Origin: Sinorhizobium arboris LMG 14919
GTDB lineage: Bacteria > Pseudomonadota > Alphaproteobacteria > Rhizobiales > Rhizobiaceae
DNA: 64,000 nt
Reading direction: 5' to 3'
Assembly (NCBI RefSeq): GCF_000427465.1
Contig: NZ_ATYB01000008.1
Span: 682,001-746,000 of the forward strand
Shown here piece by piece: positions 1-9,506 of the stretch (the stretch's first letter is position 1; each line of letters begins with the position of its first letter). Under the pieces are notes generated by a model. That model was not told where the DNA came from and did not search any database. It saw nothing but the letters and a program-made list of their open reading frames with translations. Made by a program: the position numbers and the translations under genes.

Positions 1-845
1 GGCGGCAACGGCGTGCGCAAAGCCTCGATCTCCCCGGCCGCTCTGGCGATAATGGCCGCATTATGCGCTCTTATGCTGCGCCACTCCGCCAGACGCTGCA
101 GCTGACGCGACCCCATGACCGCCTGGATCGACATCATGCGCCAGTTGGTGCCTATGGACTCGTGCAGCCAGCGGAAGCCGGGAGGATGCTCCCTGTTGTA
201 AACGGTCTCGTAGGACTTGCCGTGGTCCTTCCGGCTCCAAGCTTTCTTCCAAAGCTCGTCGTCGTTCATTGCCACAAGCCCGCCCTCGCCTCCTGTAGTG
301 ATGATCTTGTCCTGACAGAAGGAGAAAGCCGCGACATCACCGAAACTGCCGACCGGCCGGCCGTCGATCTCGGCCCCGTGCGCCTGAGCGCAATCCTCTA
401 TCACCCAGAGACCCTTCTCGCGGGCGAGTGCCATGATGGCAGGCATGTCGCAGGGCCAGCCGGCCAGATGCACGACGACGACGCCCCTGGTTCTCGGCGT
501 CAGCTTGGCCCTTATGGTTTCGGCGGTGATGTTCTGGCTGTCGCGATCGACATCGGCAAAAATGGCGACTCCGCCCGCCATCGGTACGGTGGAGGCCGAG
601 GCGATGAAACTGCGCGGCGTCACGATGACCTCGTCGCCGGGCTCCAACCCAAGCGCGAAAAGCGCCAGATCCAGCGCCACCGTTCCATTGGCGAGAGCCA
701 CCGCATGCTTGACGCCCAGGAATTGCTCGTAGGCAGCCTCGAAGTTGCGTACGTGCGGACCCGTCCAGGCATTCACCTCGCCCGATCTGAGGATCGACAC
801 GACATCCTCGATCTGCTCCTCGTCGTACACCGGCCAGCGTCCCAT
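1..845 (-). CDS. DegT/DnrJ/EryC1/StrS-family sugar aminotransferase (3' end beyond window)
   Basis: The minus-strand frame from ATG at 845 stays open to the left edge, giving 281 codons without a stop, so the C-terminus is missing. The family is PLP-dependent and transfers an amino group to a keto-sugar nucleotide. Visible motifs are a TGPHVRNFE start region, ANGTVALDLAL near residue 60, and FSFCQDKIITTGGEGG, in which Lys180 is the expected Schiff-base lysine. It is the last visible gene of a minus-strand unit after the export, sugar-transferase and PIG-L genes. With the dehydratase at 17137 and the formyltransferase at 15852 it could make an amino- or formamido-dideoxy sugar. The family call is firm; the substrate is inferred. 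Confidence 0.9.
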   Translation of the reverse strand, partial: MGRWPVYDEEQIEDVVSILRSGEVNAWTGPHVRNFEAAYEQFLGVKHAVALANGTVALDLALFALGLEPGDEVIVTPRSFIASASTVPMAGGVAIFADVDRDSQNITAETIRAKLTPRTRGVVVVHLAGWPCDMPAIMALAREKGLWVIEDCAQAHGAEIDGRPVGSFGDVAAFSFCQDKIITTGGEGGLVAMNDDELWKKAWSRKDHGKSYETVYNREHPPGFRWLHESIGTNWRMMSIQAVMGSRQLQRLAEWRSIRAHNAAIIARAAGEIEALRTPLP

Positions 846-908
846 CTGTCCCTCCAATTGAATTGGTCTTAAGGCAATGACTGAATGATCCGTCCGATGC
901 CGCGTCGG

Positions 909-1595
909 CTAAACGACGTGACGGATCAGAACGAATCCTTCGGCCGCTTTCCGCATGACTGTCGCGCCGCGCAAGGTCGCCAGTGCTCTGAGAGTTGCGA
1001 TCGAGCGTTCATGCGGCGGCTGGCGCACTTGCGAAGCAAACATCTCCATCGCGTCGAGCTTGGCCTCGATATGGTCGCTGATATCGACGAAGACATTCGG
1101 CACGAACGCCGGCGACAGATAGGGCGCGTTCCAGTTGGTCTCGGACAGGGTTTCGTAGGCGAGGATGAGCTTCGGGAACTCTGCCTGATGCGGCCGGCAG
1201 GCGACCAGCGCCGAGGTGAAGGTCAATTGATGGTCCATATGCATGTCCCCGACGAAGGGCAACAATACGGTCTGCGGAGCCAACCGGCGGACAAGCTCGA
1301 ACAGGGCGGCATTGACGGTCGCATGCGCCGTTTCCGCGAGCTGCGCCGCCGGCAGCCGCAACCATATGGTTTCCTTCACGCCAAGGGCGCGATGCGCCTG
1401 CTTCGCTTCGGCCTGTATTCGGGCAGTTCCCTCCGGCTCGAAGGCGGGGGGCTTTCCCTCCGTCACGACGGCGACGAAGACCTCCTCGCCCTCCGTCGCC
1501 AGCCTCGCGATCGTCCCGCCTGCGCCGAGCACCTCGTCATCGGGATGCGGGGCGACGACCAGAGTGCGCCCGAAAGATATCTGCCCGCCACCCAT
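909..1595 (-). CDS. PIG-L family N-acetylglucosamine deacetylase
   Basis: The 228-residue protein carries the metal-binding PHPDDE motif at residues 16-21 and a second cluster, GDMHMDHQ, with His119, Asp121 and His122. These are the usual zinc ligands of PIG-L/LmbE deacetylases, which remove N-acetyl groups from GlcNAc-type sugars or their conjugates. GGAGG lies four bases before the ATG. The gene follows the sugar transferase by 52 bases and precedes the aminotransferase by about 60, so it probably modifies an amino sugar of the same polysaccharide. Substrate (lipid-linked, nucleotide-linked or polymer) cannot be told from sequence. Confidence 0.85.
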   Translation of the reverse strand: MGGGQISFGRTLVVAPHPDDEVLGAGGTIARLATEGEEVFVAVVTEGKPPAFEPEGTARIQAEAKQAHRALGVKETIWLRLPAAQLAETAHATVNAALFELVRRLAPQTVLLPFVGDMHMDHQLTFTSALVACRPHQAEFPKLILAYETLSETNWNAPYLSPAFVPNVFVDISDHIEAKLDAMEMFASQVRQPPHERSIATLRALATLRGATVMRKAAEGFVLIRHVV

Positions 1596-1647
1596 GAAAC
1601 CTCCTGATCAAAATATCTGGCGCCTTGGCGCGTGCGCATCCAGCGCA

Positions 1648-2328
1648 TCACGCCTTCGGCATCTCTGCACCGAGGCGCCGCGAGAGAAACTCCTTGGCTT
1701 CCTGCAGGTGCCTCGCATGAACCCGCTCGCCGGTGACCAGCGTCTTCAACGTCAAAAGAAGAATCCGCGCATCGAGCCAGAGACTGGCATGTGCGACATA
1801 CCAGAGATCGAGAGCGATCTTCTCCTCGTCCGAAAGCCGCGTATTGCCGTTCACCTGTGCCCAGCCGGTCATGCCCGGAGCGACGCGGCAGCGCATGCGG
1901 CCGAGTTCGCCGAAGCCTGAGATAGTCGCTAAGGGAAGCGGGCGCGGGCCTACCATCGACATGTCGCCGGAAAGCACCGCAATGAGTTGCGGCAGTTCGT
2001 CGACGCGCAGCCGCCGCAACAGCGCGGTAGACGCAGTCTGCCGCAACTCATCCGGCAGAAGCGTACCGTCGGGTGCGCGCGCATCCGTCATCGTGCGGAA
2101 CTTGGCAACCGTGAAGACAAGCATCCCCGCACCGGCGCGCGCCTGAGTGAAGAACAGCGGCAAGCCCAGGCTCGCCCACACGACGGCCGCGGTGCCCGCC
2201 ATCAGCGGCAGGCACAGTACGAAAAGGGTTCCGGCGAGCAGGGCGTCGAGAAAACGCTTGAGCCGGTAATATCCCAAAGAAGCGGGCAAACCGAGGCTGA
2301 CGGCTGCAGGTTCTCTATAGGTTTTCAA
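1648..2328 (-). CDS. Initiating undecaprenyl-phosphate sugar-1-phosphate transferase (ExoY/WcaJ C-terminal type)
   Basis: This 226-residue protein is the short form of the bacterial sugar transferase family, which attaches the first sugar phosphate to undecaprenyl phosphate. One hydrophobic hairpin lies near residues 31-58. The family motifs KFRTM (76-80), RRLRVDELPQL (105-115), MVGPRP (125-130) and PGMTGWAQVNG (151-161) are all present. The TTG start at 2328 has AAGGGA about nine bases upstream. It sits between the export protein and PIG-L genes in one minus-strand unit. It probably starts repeat-unit synthesis for this locus. Confidence 0.92.
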   Translation of the reverse strand: MKTYREPAAVSLGLPASLGYYRLKRFLDALLAGTLFVLCLPLMAGTAAVVWASLGLPLFFTQARAGAGMLVFTVAKFRTMTDARAPDGTLLPDELRQTASTALLRRLRVDELPQLIAVLSGDMSMVGPRPLPLATISGFGELGRMRCRVAPGMTGWAQVNGNTRLSDEEKIALDLWYVAHASLWLDARILLLTLKTLVTGERVHARHLQEAKEFLSRRLGAEMPKA

Positions 2329-2389
2329 CTCGATATTCCCTTGGCGCGCGAGCGCGTAGAGCGTTTTTCGAAATCTCTGAAATTAAGTC

Positions 2390-3643
2390 TTACATTCCGG
2401 CAATAGCCACCATGAGAACGTCGCCCGGAACGAGTTCCGTCAGGGGCGATGCCTTTATGCTGATCGGCGTACCGCCAACCGGGTTTCGGCGAATCTCATA
2501 GGTGTATGAAACCTGCTTCTTCTTGGACTCGTCTTCGGCCACAGCGGCCATCAGGAGTATTTGCTCTTCGGCGGAATGCTTTCCGGCAATGAGCTTTTTG
2601 ACAGCGATCTCACGCGCTTGAAGCTGAGTCAGGATGTCCTTCTCGCGGTCGGCTGCAAGCTTTGCCAGTTCCAGCTTCAACCCGCTCAGCTCCTGGCGCG
2701 AGCGCGCAAGCGTGGCGAAGGTCTGGAGAAGCTGCGCCTGCTCGGCCGAAGCATTGTTTTCCGCGCGGGACAGATCGCTTTCGGTGTTCAGCCCGCGCTT
2801 GCGCAAGGTAGCGATACGCTCCACGTCTTCCTTGCTGTTCTGGACCACGTCCTTTTGCTGCAGGATGAGTTGGTTCAGTATCTCTATTCCACCTTCGGAC
2901 TGGGCGATGCCCTCCGTCAGTATCTGCGCTTGCGACTTGTTGGCCGCCAAGTCCGCCTTCAGGATCCTTTCCTCGAGTTCTATCACGCCAGCGAGCGGCA
3001 CGCCGGTCACATAGTCCCTTGCGACCTCAGGCACATCGGCGAGATTGATCTTGTCGCTCGATTTCAACTGGGCCACGAGCCTGGCCGCATAGATGGCCTC
3101 GTGAACGATCTCGGCATTGGCGGCTTCGACCTCCGCGCGCAAGCGGGCGCGTGCGATGATCCGGTCGGACGCGCTCGCCGCAACCACCTGAATGCCTCCC
3201 GCAAGACCAATTGCCTGTTCGACCGTCAGCCCGCTGTAGAAGGGGAACGAGCCCGGAGTCTTGACCTCACCGAGAACGAAAATCGGCCGGAAAGTCGAAA
3301 TATCGAGAGCAATTTTCGGATCGACGAGAACGTCGCGCCTGCGGTACTCGCCGCGAAGCCTCTCCAGAGCCTCCGGCACCGTGAGTCCGACGACTTTGAC
3401 CCCGCCGATAAGCGGAAATTGCGCTTCGCCGGAACCGGAGATGGCCGCGGTGACCGGCAACTCGGCATCGTCGAGGAAATCGAAGGTCAGAACATCTCCG
3501 GTGTTCAGCCGGTAATCACCGGCCTGAGCGGGCATTGTCCCGATCAGCGGCAACGCAAGCACCCAGAAAACCATCAGCAGCAGGAACGCGCCAAGCTTCC
3601 AACGGGGCAAAATCGCCCCATAAACGGCCGGTGAAATCCCCAT
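2390..3643 (-). CDS. ExoF-like polysaccharide export protein with SLBB domain and coiled coil
   Basis: I chose ATG 3643 because GGAGG lies seven bases upstream; the open frame extends to TTG 3664. The 417-residue protein has an N-terminal hydrophobic segment ending near APAQAG-like residues 36-42, a polysaccharide export domain (about 41-115, starting YRLNTGDVLTF), an SLBB-like part (GEVKTPGSFPFYSGLT, near 125-140) and a long charged coiled coil (about 190-390). This matches ExoF, a periplasmic/outer-membrane partner of ExoP in succinoglycan export. It is the first gene of the minus-strand unit that continues to the aminotransferase. Confidence 0.88.
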   Translation of the reverse strand: MGISPAVYGAILPRWKLGAFLLLMVFWVLALPLIGTMPAQAGDYRLNTGDVLTFDFLDDAELPVTAAISGSGEAQFPLIGGVKVVGLTVPEALERLRGEYRRRDVLVDPKIALDISTFRPIFVLGEVKTPGSFPFYSGLTVEQAIGLAGGIQVVAASASDRIIARARLRAEVEAANAEIVHEAIYAARLVAQLKSSDKINLADVPEVARDYVTGVPLAGVIELEERILKADLAANKSQAQILTEGIAQSEGGIEILNQLILQQKDVVQNSKEDVERIATLRKRGLNTESDLSRAENNASAEQAQLLQTFATLARSRQELSGLKLELAKLAADREKDILTQLQAREIAVKKLIAGKHSAEEQILLMAAVAEDESKKKQVSYTYEIRRNPVGGTPISIKASPLTELVPGDVLMVAIAGM

Positions 3644-4061
3644 TCCACAGCCTCCAAAAAGCAATAAAAGAAAACTCTACCAAAAAATATTGGGCGACTA
3701 TATTCTTCGACGCGCTGTCACGTCAAAGGTTTTTAAATATTCTCGGCCCTCCGCTGCCGAATTTGCTCCTTGAGCCATTCCTGTATGGGAATAAAATTTT
3801 TTAACGATTCAAGCTGTTACCCAAATTCATTGCATCTCTAGAGGAAGTTTGTCGGGGAAAGAACGGTTCACCTTGCATTAGACGCGGACAGCTCGTGAGC
3901 CTGCCGGAAAGGTTGTTCGCCGCCTCTTTCTCTGACGAAATTCACGCGAGTCTATGCGAGAAATCAAGTGGCCGACCCTGCCGTGAGCGGCGTACGACTG
4001 TCGGCTCCAGCAGAACATTTGCATATACTTATTGTGTTCCCTTCAACGACAGGCGGTTCCA
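3644..4061 (+). other. AT-rich divergent intergenic region
   Basis: This 418-base gap separates the minus-strand export unit from the plus-strand flippase. It is much richer in A+T than the flanking genes and should hold both promoters. A small inverted repeat (ATTCC/GGAAT, near 3777-3792) is visible. No supported gene was found. Confidence 0.5.
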
Positions 4062-5414
4062 GTGGCGTTCCGAAAGAAGCTCCTCAAAAAAATCGGCGGA
4101 TTGCGGCAAATTCTCAGCCGAGAGAAAACGCTGCTGGAGCGCTTGCAGAGCATCGCGCACCTGCTCACCGGAAACATGCTGAGCTCGGTTATCGGTCTCA
4201 TCGGCTTTGCCCTCACGGCCAGGGCACTCGGCCCGGCGGGCTACGGCATCCTCGCACTGTGCTTCTCCTATACGCGCGCTGTCGAGAGGATCGTAAGCTT
4301 TCAGTCGTGGCAACCGCTCATCAAGTATGGCGCGCATTCGCTCGCGGAAAACGCCGACGACGCGACTGAGCTTCGGTCCCTGCTCAAGTTCGGCCTGCTG
4401 CTCGATCTTTCCGCAGCACTTGCGGGGTGGCTGCTTGCCGTCCTGCTCATTCTGACGGCTGCGCCCTGGCTTGGTATATCGGAGGACGGAGCCAGCCTTG
4501 CCATCCTCTACTGCGCGGTCCTGCCGTTCCAGGTCTCCGGCATGCCGACCGCCGTTTTGCGCCTTTACGGGCGCTTCATGGCGATCGCCTACGGCCAGGT
4601 TATCACGAGCCTCCTGAGGGTCGCTCTTTGCACGATCGGCGTCGCCACCGGCGCCGGACTTTTAGAATTCACGCTGATATGGATGGCGTCGCAAATCACC
4701 GGGACGCTGGTCGTCCTCGTTCTCTCGCTGTTGGAATTGCATCGGCATGGCATTCTTTCGGGCCTGATGAGCGCTCCGCTTCGCGGCATTACGGCAAAAT
4801 TTCCGGGGCTCTGGAAGTTCGCGATCTCGGCGAACCTCTCACTCACCATTCGTTCGAGCGCCAACGAACTCGACACGCTTCTCGTCGGCTACCTCGCCGA
4901 TCCGACTTCCGCAGGCTTGTATCATATCGCCAAGCGCATTGGCCGGATCGCGCAGCAGGCTGGGGTGCAGGTCCAGGCGGTCCTCTATCCGGAGCTCGCC
5001 CGTGCCTGGGCTACCAAAGCGGTCGGCGCCTTCCATCGGGCGGTTGCGCAGATGCAGGGGCTCCTCCTCGCTTTCGGCCTGCTTCTCATCGGCGGCCTCT
5101 ATCTTCTGATCGGGCCGCTGCTCACCTGGGCCGCCGGGCCGGATTTCGCGGCTGCGGGGCCCCTCGTCGTGGTGCAGTCAATCGCGGTCACCATGACCCT
5201 GTGCGGCGCCGTCATCCGCTCGGCACTTCTCGCAATGGGACGCGAAAACGAGATCCTGCGCAGCGTCACAATCGCCGCAATCGGCTTTCATGCGACCGCA
5301 TTTGCCCTCATCCCGGCCATAGGCGCCATGGGAGCCAACGTCGCCCATATCGTCATGGCCTCCATCTGGCTGTCTACGATGATGCTGAGCTACCGCCGAA
5401 CCCCGGCGGCCTGA
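4062..5414 (+). CDS. Wzx-type polysaccharide flippase (MATE/MOP superfamily)
   Basis: The protein of about 450 residues is strongly hydrophobic, with 12 or so membrane segments, and opens with a typical flippase stretch (LLTGNMLSSVIGLIGFALTA, then RALGPAGYGILAL). Wzx proteins move undecaprenyl-linked repeat units across the inner membrane. I prefer GTG 4062, which has AGGCGG six bases upstream; the open frame also allows TTG 4032. It faces the export unit across a shared AT-rich promoter region. It is probably the flippase of the Wzx/Wzy set in this locus. Confidence 0.88.
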   Translation: MAFRKKLLKKIGGLRQILSREKTLLERLQSIAHLLTGNMLSSVIGLIGFALTARALGPAGYGILALCFSYTRAVERIVSFQSWQPLIKYGAHSLAENADDATELRSLLKFGLLLDLSAALAGWLLAVLLILTAAPWLGISEDGASLAILYCAVLPFQVSGMPTAVLRLYGRFMAIAYGQVITSLLRVALCTIGVATGAGLLEFTLIWMASQITGTLVVLVLSLLELHRHGILSGLMSAPLRGITAKFPGLWKFAISANLSLTIRSSANELDTLLVGYLADPTSAGLYHIAKRIGRIAQQAGVQVQAVLYPELARAWATKAVGAFHRAVAQMQGLLLAFGLLLIGGLYLLIGPLLTWAAGPDFAAAGPLVVVQSIAVTMTLCGAVIRSALLAMGRENEILRSVTIAAIGFHATAFALIPAIGAMGANVAHIVMASIWLSTMMLSYRRTPAA

Positions 5415-5727
5415 GCCTTGAAACGCCAAAATTAAAGAAGCATCTTGCCTCCGGCATGTTTTTCTGTGAAATTCCTCTCCAGATTTTATTCATTTCAACT
5501 ATTGCTAGGATTAACACTTAAACTGAGGTCATCTTTACCGGATTCTCGCGCAGATTCTGCTGCTTCGCCGCGGAACATCAACCTATACATTCACACAGAC
5601 AGACGGCCGTAGCGACACCTCGTTCGCGCAACGATTTCGGAACTGTTGACCCAGCTGCCCCTTGGAAGGCGGCGCGCCGATCATTTCGGCGCAATTGCCT
5701 GCGAGGCGATCGACGAAAGGGCCACAG
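5415..5727 (+). other. Intergenic gap before the first sulfotransferase
   Basis: This 313-base gap has an AT-rich core near 5480-5525 that could hold a promoter for the sulfotransferase. I saw no gene, clear hairpin or repeat in it. Confidence 0.4.
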
Positions 5728-6567
5728 ATGGAAATGCGGGATATCGACTTCCTGATCATCGGTGCGACGAAAAGCGCAACGACCTGGCTTCAGCAATCCC
5801 TGCAGCAGGACGCCGGAATATTCATGCCGGATCCCGAACTGCATTACTTCAGCCGTTATTACGACCGCGGCGACGAATGGTATCTCGAACATTTCGCAGG
5901 ACAGGAACACCGGCGGCTGCGCGGTGAAAAATCAAACTCCTACATGGACCTGCCGGAAGCGGCAGAGAGAATAAAGGAAAAGCTGCCCCGGGCGCGGCTG
6001 ATAGCGCAGCTTCGCAATCCGGTAGACCGGGCCTATTCCGACTACTGCATGCTTTACCGCCGCGCCGAAGTCGGGCGTGATATCGCCCAGTACCTCGACC
6101 CGCGACAAGGGGCCGGCGGACGCTTCCTGAACGGCGGCCTCTACTTCCAGCAGCTGCAGGGTTATCTCGACCGCTTCCCCGTGGATCAGCTTCTCGTGCT
6201 CCTCTACGAGGACCTGAAGGTCGATGCCGGCGCGCAGCTCGCCCGCGTCGGCAGCTTCCTCGGGGTCGAAACCGATGTGCCGGTGAAGCCGCTTGCAAAG
6301 AAGGTGAAGGACAAATCTGAACCGGTCGTCAGTCCCAACCTGCGCCGGCTCCTGCGCCCCTTGAAGCCTGTGGCTGCTCCGTTCCGGCAGAATGCCGGCT
6401 TCAAGAAGCTGCGATCGCTGATTGCCGGCGAGCTTCAATATGCGCCGCTCAGCCGTGACCTGCGCGAGCGGATGACGGACTACTTCGCGCCTGAAACGGA
6501 AAAGCTTGGCGCCCTCGTCGGAAGGGATCTGACGGACTGGCTCAGGAACAGAAGCATCGAGAAATGA
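5728..6567 (+). CDS. PAPS-dependent sulfotransferase (Sulfotransfer_1 type)
   Basis: ATG 5728 with AAAGG seven bases upstream gives 279 residues; the frame is open back to TTG 5662 but the domain begins right at MEMRDIDFLIIGATKSATTW. That stretch is the 5'-phosphosulfate-binding loop of PAPS sulfotransferases. A second motif, LIAQLRNPVDRAYSDY near residue 90, fits the 3'-phosphate-binding region. The enzyme would move sulfate from PAPS to a sugar hydroxyl of the polysaccharide or its lipid-linked unit. PAPS can come from the nodPQ-type genes at 27-30 kb. The acceptor sugar is unknown. Confidence 0.88.
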   Translation: MEMRDIDFLIIGATKSATTWLQQSLQQDAGIFMPDPELHYFSRYYDRGDEWYLEHFAGQEHRRLRGEKSNSYMDLPEAAERIKEKLPRARLIAQLRNPVDRAYSDYCMLYRRAEVGRDIAQYLDPRQGAGGRFLNGGLYFQQLQGYLDRFPVDQLLVLLYEDLKVDAGAQLARVGSFLGVETDVPVKPLAKKVKDKSEPVVSPNLRRLLRPLKPVAAPFRQNAGFKKLRSLIAGELQYAPLSRDLRERMTDYFAPETEKLGALVGRDLTDWLRNRSIEK

Positions 6568-6572
6568 CATCC

Positions 6573-6591
6573 GGCCCGGCTGACCCGGGCC
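6573..6591 (+). other. Small GC-rich hairpin between sulfotransferase and glycosyltransferase
   Basis: GGCCCGG (6573-6579) pairs with CCGGGCC (6585-6591) around a five-base loop, a few bases after the sulfotransferase stop. No T-run follows, so it looks more like an attenuator or mRNA-stability stem than a full terminator. Confidence 0.35.
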
Positions 6592-6627
6592 TCCAGACCT
6601 TTCAGCAGTTCCTTTGGGATCTAAGAT

Positions 6628-7842
6628 ATGACGTCTTCTGTCACACTTGATCTTCGGCAACCGGAAACGCCCACCATAAGCAGCGGCGCGCGACAGGCGG
6701 TCGTGTGTCTTCCATTCATCGGAGATCTGGTCGGCGGAAGCCACATGTCCTCGCTCGGCTTGATACGAAATCTCCCCAAGTCCCGTTTCGCACCGCTGGT
6801 CGTGCTGCATCATCCCGATGGGCCGGTCGCAGATCTGTTCCGCCGGGAAGGGATCGACTTCGTGGCCGCTCCGGTTGTGAACCGGCTGGAGCGGGCGGCT
6901 CCGCGCGACGGCGCCGCAGTCGTCAACGTCATGCGCACAGTTCCGGCCCTTGCACGATTCCTGAGAGCCAGCAATGCCTCGATCGTGCACACGAATGATG
7001 GCCGCACACATCTCATCTGGGGCCTTGCTGCCCGGGCCGCGGGTGCGAAGCACCTCTGGCACCACCGCGGCGACGCAACGTCGTTCGGACTGCGCCACGT
7101 CGCGCCCTGGCTTCCAAATCGGCTGGTGGCCGTATCGAAATTCGCATCTCCCCGGCCCGGGTTTTTCTCGGCCGCGGGCAAATGCAGCGTCGTTCACAGT
7201 CCCTTCGACGTCAGCAAAATGGCGGGATACGAACGCGAAGAAGCCCGCCGCAACGTGCTCGACGCCATCGGGAGTTCGCCCGAGACGAAACTTCTCGGTT
7301 ATGTCGGAACCCTGGTGGACCGCAAGCGGCCGGTCCTGTTCGTCGAAGCGGTCGCGGCCCTGAGGCGGCTGTCGCCCCAGACCAAGGTTGCGGGCCTGTT
7401 TTTCGGCAACGCGCTCAACGGGCTCGACGATGCTGCGAGATCGCGCGCCGAGGCGCTTGGGGTTACCGATTGCATTCATTTCATGGGATTTCGTTACCCG
7501 GGCGAGCCCTGGATCGCAGGACTGGACGCTCTCCTGGTAACGGCTGTGAACGAACCGCTCGGAAGAACCCTTGTCGAAGCGATGCTGCTCGGCACACCGG
7601 TCGTCGCGAGCGACTCCGGTGGAAATCCGGAGGTGGTCGAAAATGGCCGGACCGGCATGCTCGTTCGCGCGGACGACCCGGATGAGTTCGCCAGGGCCTG
7701 CCTGACGCTGTTCGGCGATGCTGAACTTCGCGGTCGCATCGTGGAAACGGCGCGCAGCGAAGTACGCACCCGTTTCAGTTACGAGCGCCACCTAGATGCG
7801 ATTACGTCGATCTACGACGAACTGATAGGTGCGAGCCCGTGA
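6628..7842 (+). CDS. GT4-family glycosyltransferase
   Basis: The 404-residue protein has a GT-B fold outline: an N-terminal acceptor half with PFIGDLVGGSHMSSLGLI, and a C-terminal half with LLGYVGTLVDRKRP and the E-x7-E motif NEPLGRTLVEAM followed by GTPVVASDSGG. Retaining GT4 enzymes transfer sugars from nucleotide sugars at the cytoplasmic face of the membrane. The gene follows the sulfotransferase by 60 bases and precedes the polymerase by about 30, so these three probably form one unit. The sugar donor is not predictable. Confidence 0.88.
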   Translation: MTSSVTLDLRQPETPTISSGARQAVVCLPFIGDLVGGSHMSSLGLIRNLPKSRFAPLVVLHHPDGPVADLFRREGIDFVAAPVVNRLERAAPRDGAAVVNVMRTVPALARFLRASNASIVHTNDGRTHLIWGLAARAAGAKHLWHHRGDATSFGLRHVAPWLPNRLVAVSKFASPRPGFFSAAGKCSVVHSPFDVSKMAGYEREEARRNVLDAIGSSPETKLLGYVGTLVDRKRPVLFVEAVAALRRLSPQTKVAGLFFGNALNGLDDAARSRAEALGVTDCIHFMGFRYPGEPWIAGLDALLVTAVNEPLGRTLVEAMLLGTPVVASDSGGNPEVVENGRTGMLVRADDPDEFARACLTLFGDAELRGRIVETARSEVRTRFSYERHLDAITSIYDELIGASP

Positions 7843-7873
7843 CGGGCACCCCGATAAACGGCGTGAGGCGGTC

Positions 7874-9304
7874 GTGTCAGAGACAGATATGACAACGGCA
7901 CATCAACTTCATTTTGGTAGCCAGCCCAACAGAGTGAATCTCCGCCTTGCGGCGATCGAACGCAGCATCGCCTATTTGGCCGTTTTTCTGGCGCCCTACG
8001 CCACATTACGGTTTTCCGAACTCTTCTTCACATTCAGCGATTTCTTTTTTTGCGTCAGCCTGTTTCTTCTTTTGATCACCGGGCGGATCAGGAGCAGACC
8101 GCTCGAACAGACGACGTCGATTTGGATCTTCGCCTTCACCCTGTTGTTCGTCGGCATGATGCTTGGCAGCCTGTTCCACGGCAGTCCTCAGCGAGGGCTG
8201 ATCGTGATGGCGCAATATCTCTTCGCCTATCTGATCCTGATGGTCATCCTCATCCGTGACGACCCGACGGAAGCCTATCGGCTCGCCGGCGTCTTCCTGG
8301 CCAGTGTCATTCTCATCGATATTCATGGGATCATCACGTTCTATACGGTGGGGTATGTGCCCGGCGAGGGCAAGGGCGTCGTGACTGGCGGCAAGCGCCT
8401 GGCCACCCTGTTGCGCAATCCCAACCTGGCCGCGGCGATAAACGCCCTGACGCTGCCGATTCTGCTGTTTTTCTGGTCCTCGGGCCGCGTAAAATCATAT
8501 CTTGCCTTGCCGGCCCTCGCGATAGTCATCGTCACCGTCGTCCTGACAAGTTCGAACAGCGGGCTGTTTTCAACGTCGCTTTGCCTTGCCGTCTACATTG
8601 CCATGATCTCGACGCCGCGGCTGCTCCTGCGTCTGGCACTGGGAATGGCCATTGTCGTTGGCGGCGCGGCACTGTTCGGCAATAAGGAGATGCTGCCAAA
8701 GACATTCCAAACACGCGTTTTGGGCGCATTGTCTTCCGGTGACATATCCGAAGCCGGGACGTTTCTTTCGAGAGCCGCACTGATGGAGGAAGCGGTCCAT
8801 ATCATTTCAGAGGAACAGATAAAGCTCGTGGGGCTCGGTGCGGATCAATTCCGTGAGAGAAGCGTTCAAAGCGCTCCGGTTCACAACCTCTATCTTCTCC
8901 TCTGGGTCGAGGGCGGATTGCTCGCCCTCATCGGCTGGCTGATGTTTTCCGGTGTCGGCATGCTGCTGGGACTCGCGATCCTAAGGGTCGGCGGGGACAA
9001 ACGCGCACTAGCGGCAGTGGTCACGACAGTCCTGGTATTTCTCGTGATAGCTTTGTTCAATCCGCATATGTATGCGAGATATTGGACCATGCCCATGCTG
9101 CTGTCTTTCGGAGTCGGTCTTACGCAGCTGCGTGGTGCGGTAACGGGTCAGGGTTCCCTTCCGGTCACCCGCGGTCATGATCGCCGGGAAGGTCGGCCCG
9201 GAGCGAACAGCCAAGATCGGCGAAATCGCCGACGCGATGAGGCCGAGGGAGCGTCGGGGAGACTGACGACCAAATGGGACGGCACTGACTACAACCAGGA
9301 TTGA
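7874..9304 (+). CDS. O-antigen ligase/polymerase-like membrane protein (Wzy/ExoQ type)
   Basis: GTG 7874 with GAGG five bases before it is the best start; the frame extends to 7829, inside the preceding gene. About 476 residues contain 10-12 hydrophobic segments, a large periplasmic loop, and the pattern SAPVHNLYLLLWVEGG near the C-terminus, typical of O-antigen ligase/Wzy-domain proteins (H-N-x-x-L). A charged tail of about 55 residues rich in Arg/Asp follows the last membrane span. It most likely polymerises repeat units delivered by the flippase. Ligase rather than polymerase function is possible. Confidence 0.82.
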   Translation: MSETDMTTAHQLHFGSQPNRVNLRLAAIERSIAYLAVFLAPYATLRFSELFFTFSDFFFCVSLFLLLITGRIRSRPLEQTTSIWIFAFTLLFVGMMLGSLFHGSPQRGLIVMAQYLFAYLILMVILIRDDPTEAYRLAGVFLASVILIDIHGIITFYTVGYVPGEGKGVVTGGKRLATLLRNPNLAAAINALTLPILLFFWSSGRVKSYLALPALAIVIVTVVLTSSNSGLFSTSLCLAVYIAMISTPRLLLRLALGMAIVVGGAALFGNKEMLPKTFQTRVLGALSSGDISEAGTFLSRAALMEEAVHIISEEQIKLVGLGADQFRERSVQSAPVHNLYLLLWVEGGLLALIGWLMFSGVGMLLGLAILRVGGDKRALAAVVTTVLVFLVIALFNPHMYARYWTMPMLLSFGVGLTQLRGAVTGQGSLPVTRGHDRREGRPGANSQDRRNRRRDEAEGASGRLTTKWDGTDYNQD

Positions 9305-9373
9305 CTGTTTCGCCGACATCGGCCACCCGCGAGGAGGCCGACCCCATCAGGTGGAACGGAGCGTTCGATCTTC

Positions 9374-9403
9374 CCGGAGGAGTTGTTGCTCCGGTGTTTC
9401 TTT
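9374..9403 (+). terminator. Possible intrinsic terminator after the polymerase gene
   Basis: CCGGAG (9374-9379) pairs with CTCCGG (9389-9394) around a nine-base loop, followed by the T-rich run TGTTTCTTT. It lies 70 bases after the polymerase stop codon. Confidence 0.4.
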
Positions 9404-9476
9404 CGACGGCAGTGGACAGGAATCCAATGACCCGAGCTCCGACCCCCAATGGGGGCACATGAGAACATGCAGGGCG

Positions 9477-9506
9477 CGGTTTTTGCTGGTCGAGCTGCAA
9501 AAACCG
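9477..9506. repeat. Perfect 10-bp inverted repeat
   Basis: CGGTTTTTGC (9477-9486) and GCAAAAACCG (9497-9506) are perfect inverted copies separated by ten bases. It could be a terminator-type stem, an operator or part of a small RNA. Confidence 0.55.

Noticed and set aside
885..1920. Plus-strand open frames opposite PIG-L and sugar-transferase genes
   Set aside because: They lack domains and conflict with genes that carry full family motifs.
5932..7791. 619-codon minus-strand open frame
   Set aside because: It runs antisense across two well-supported genes (sulfotransferase and glycosyltransferase) and shows no domain; long antisense frames are common in GC-rich DNA.
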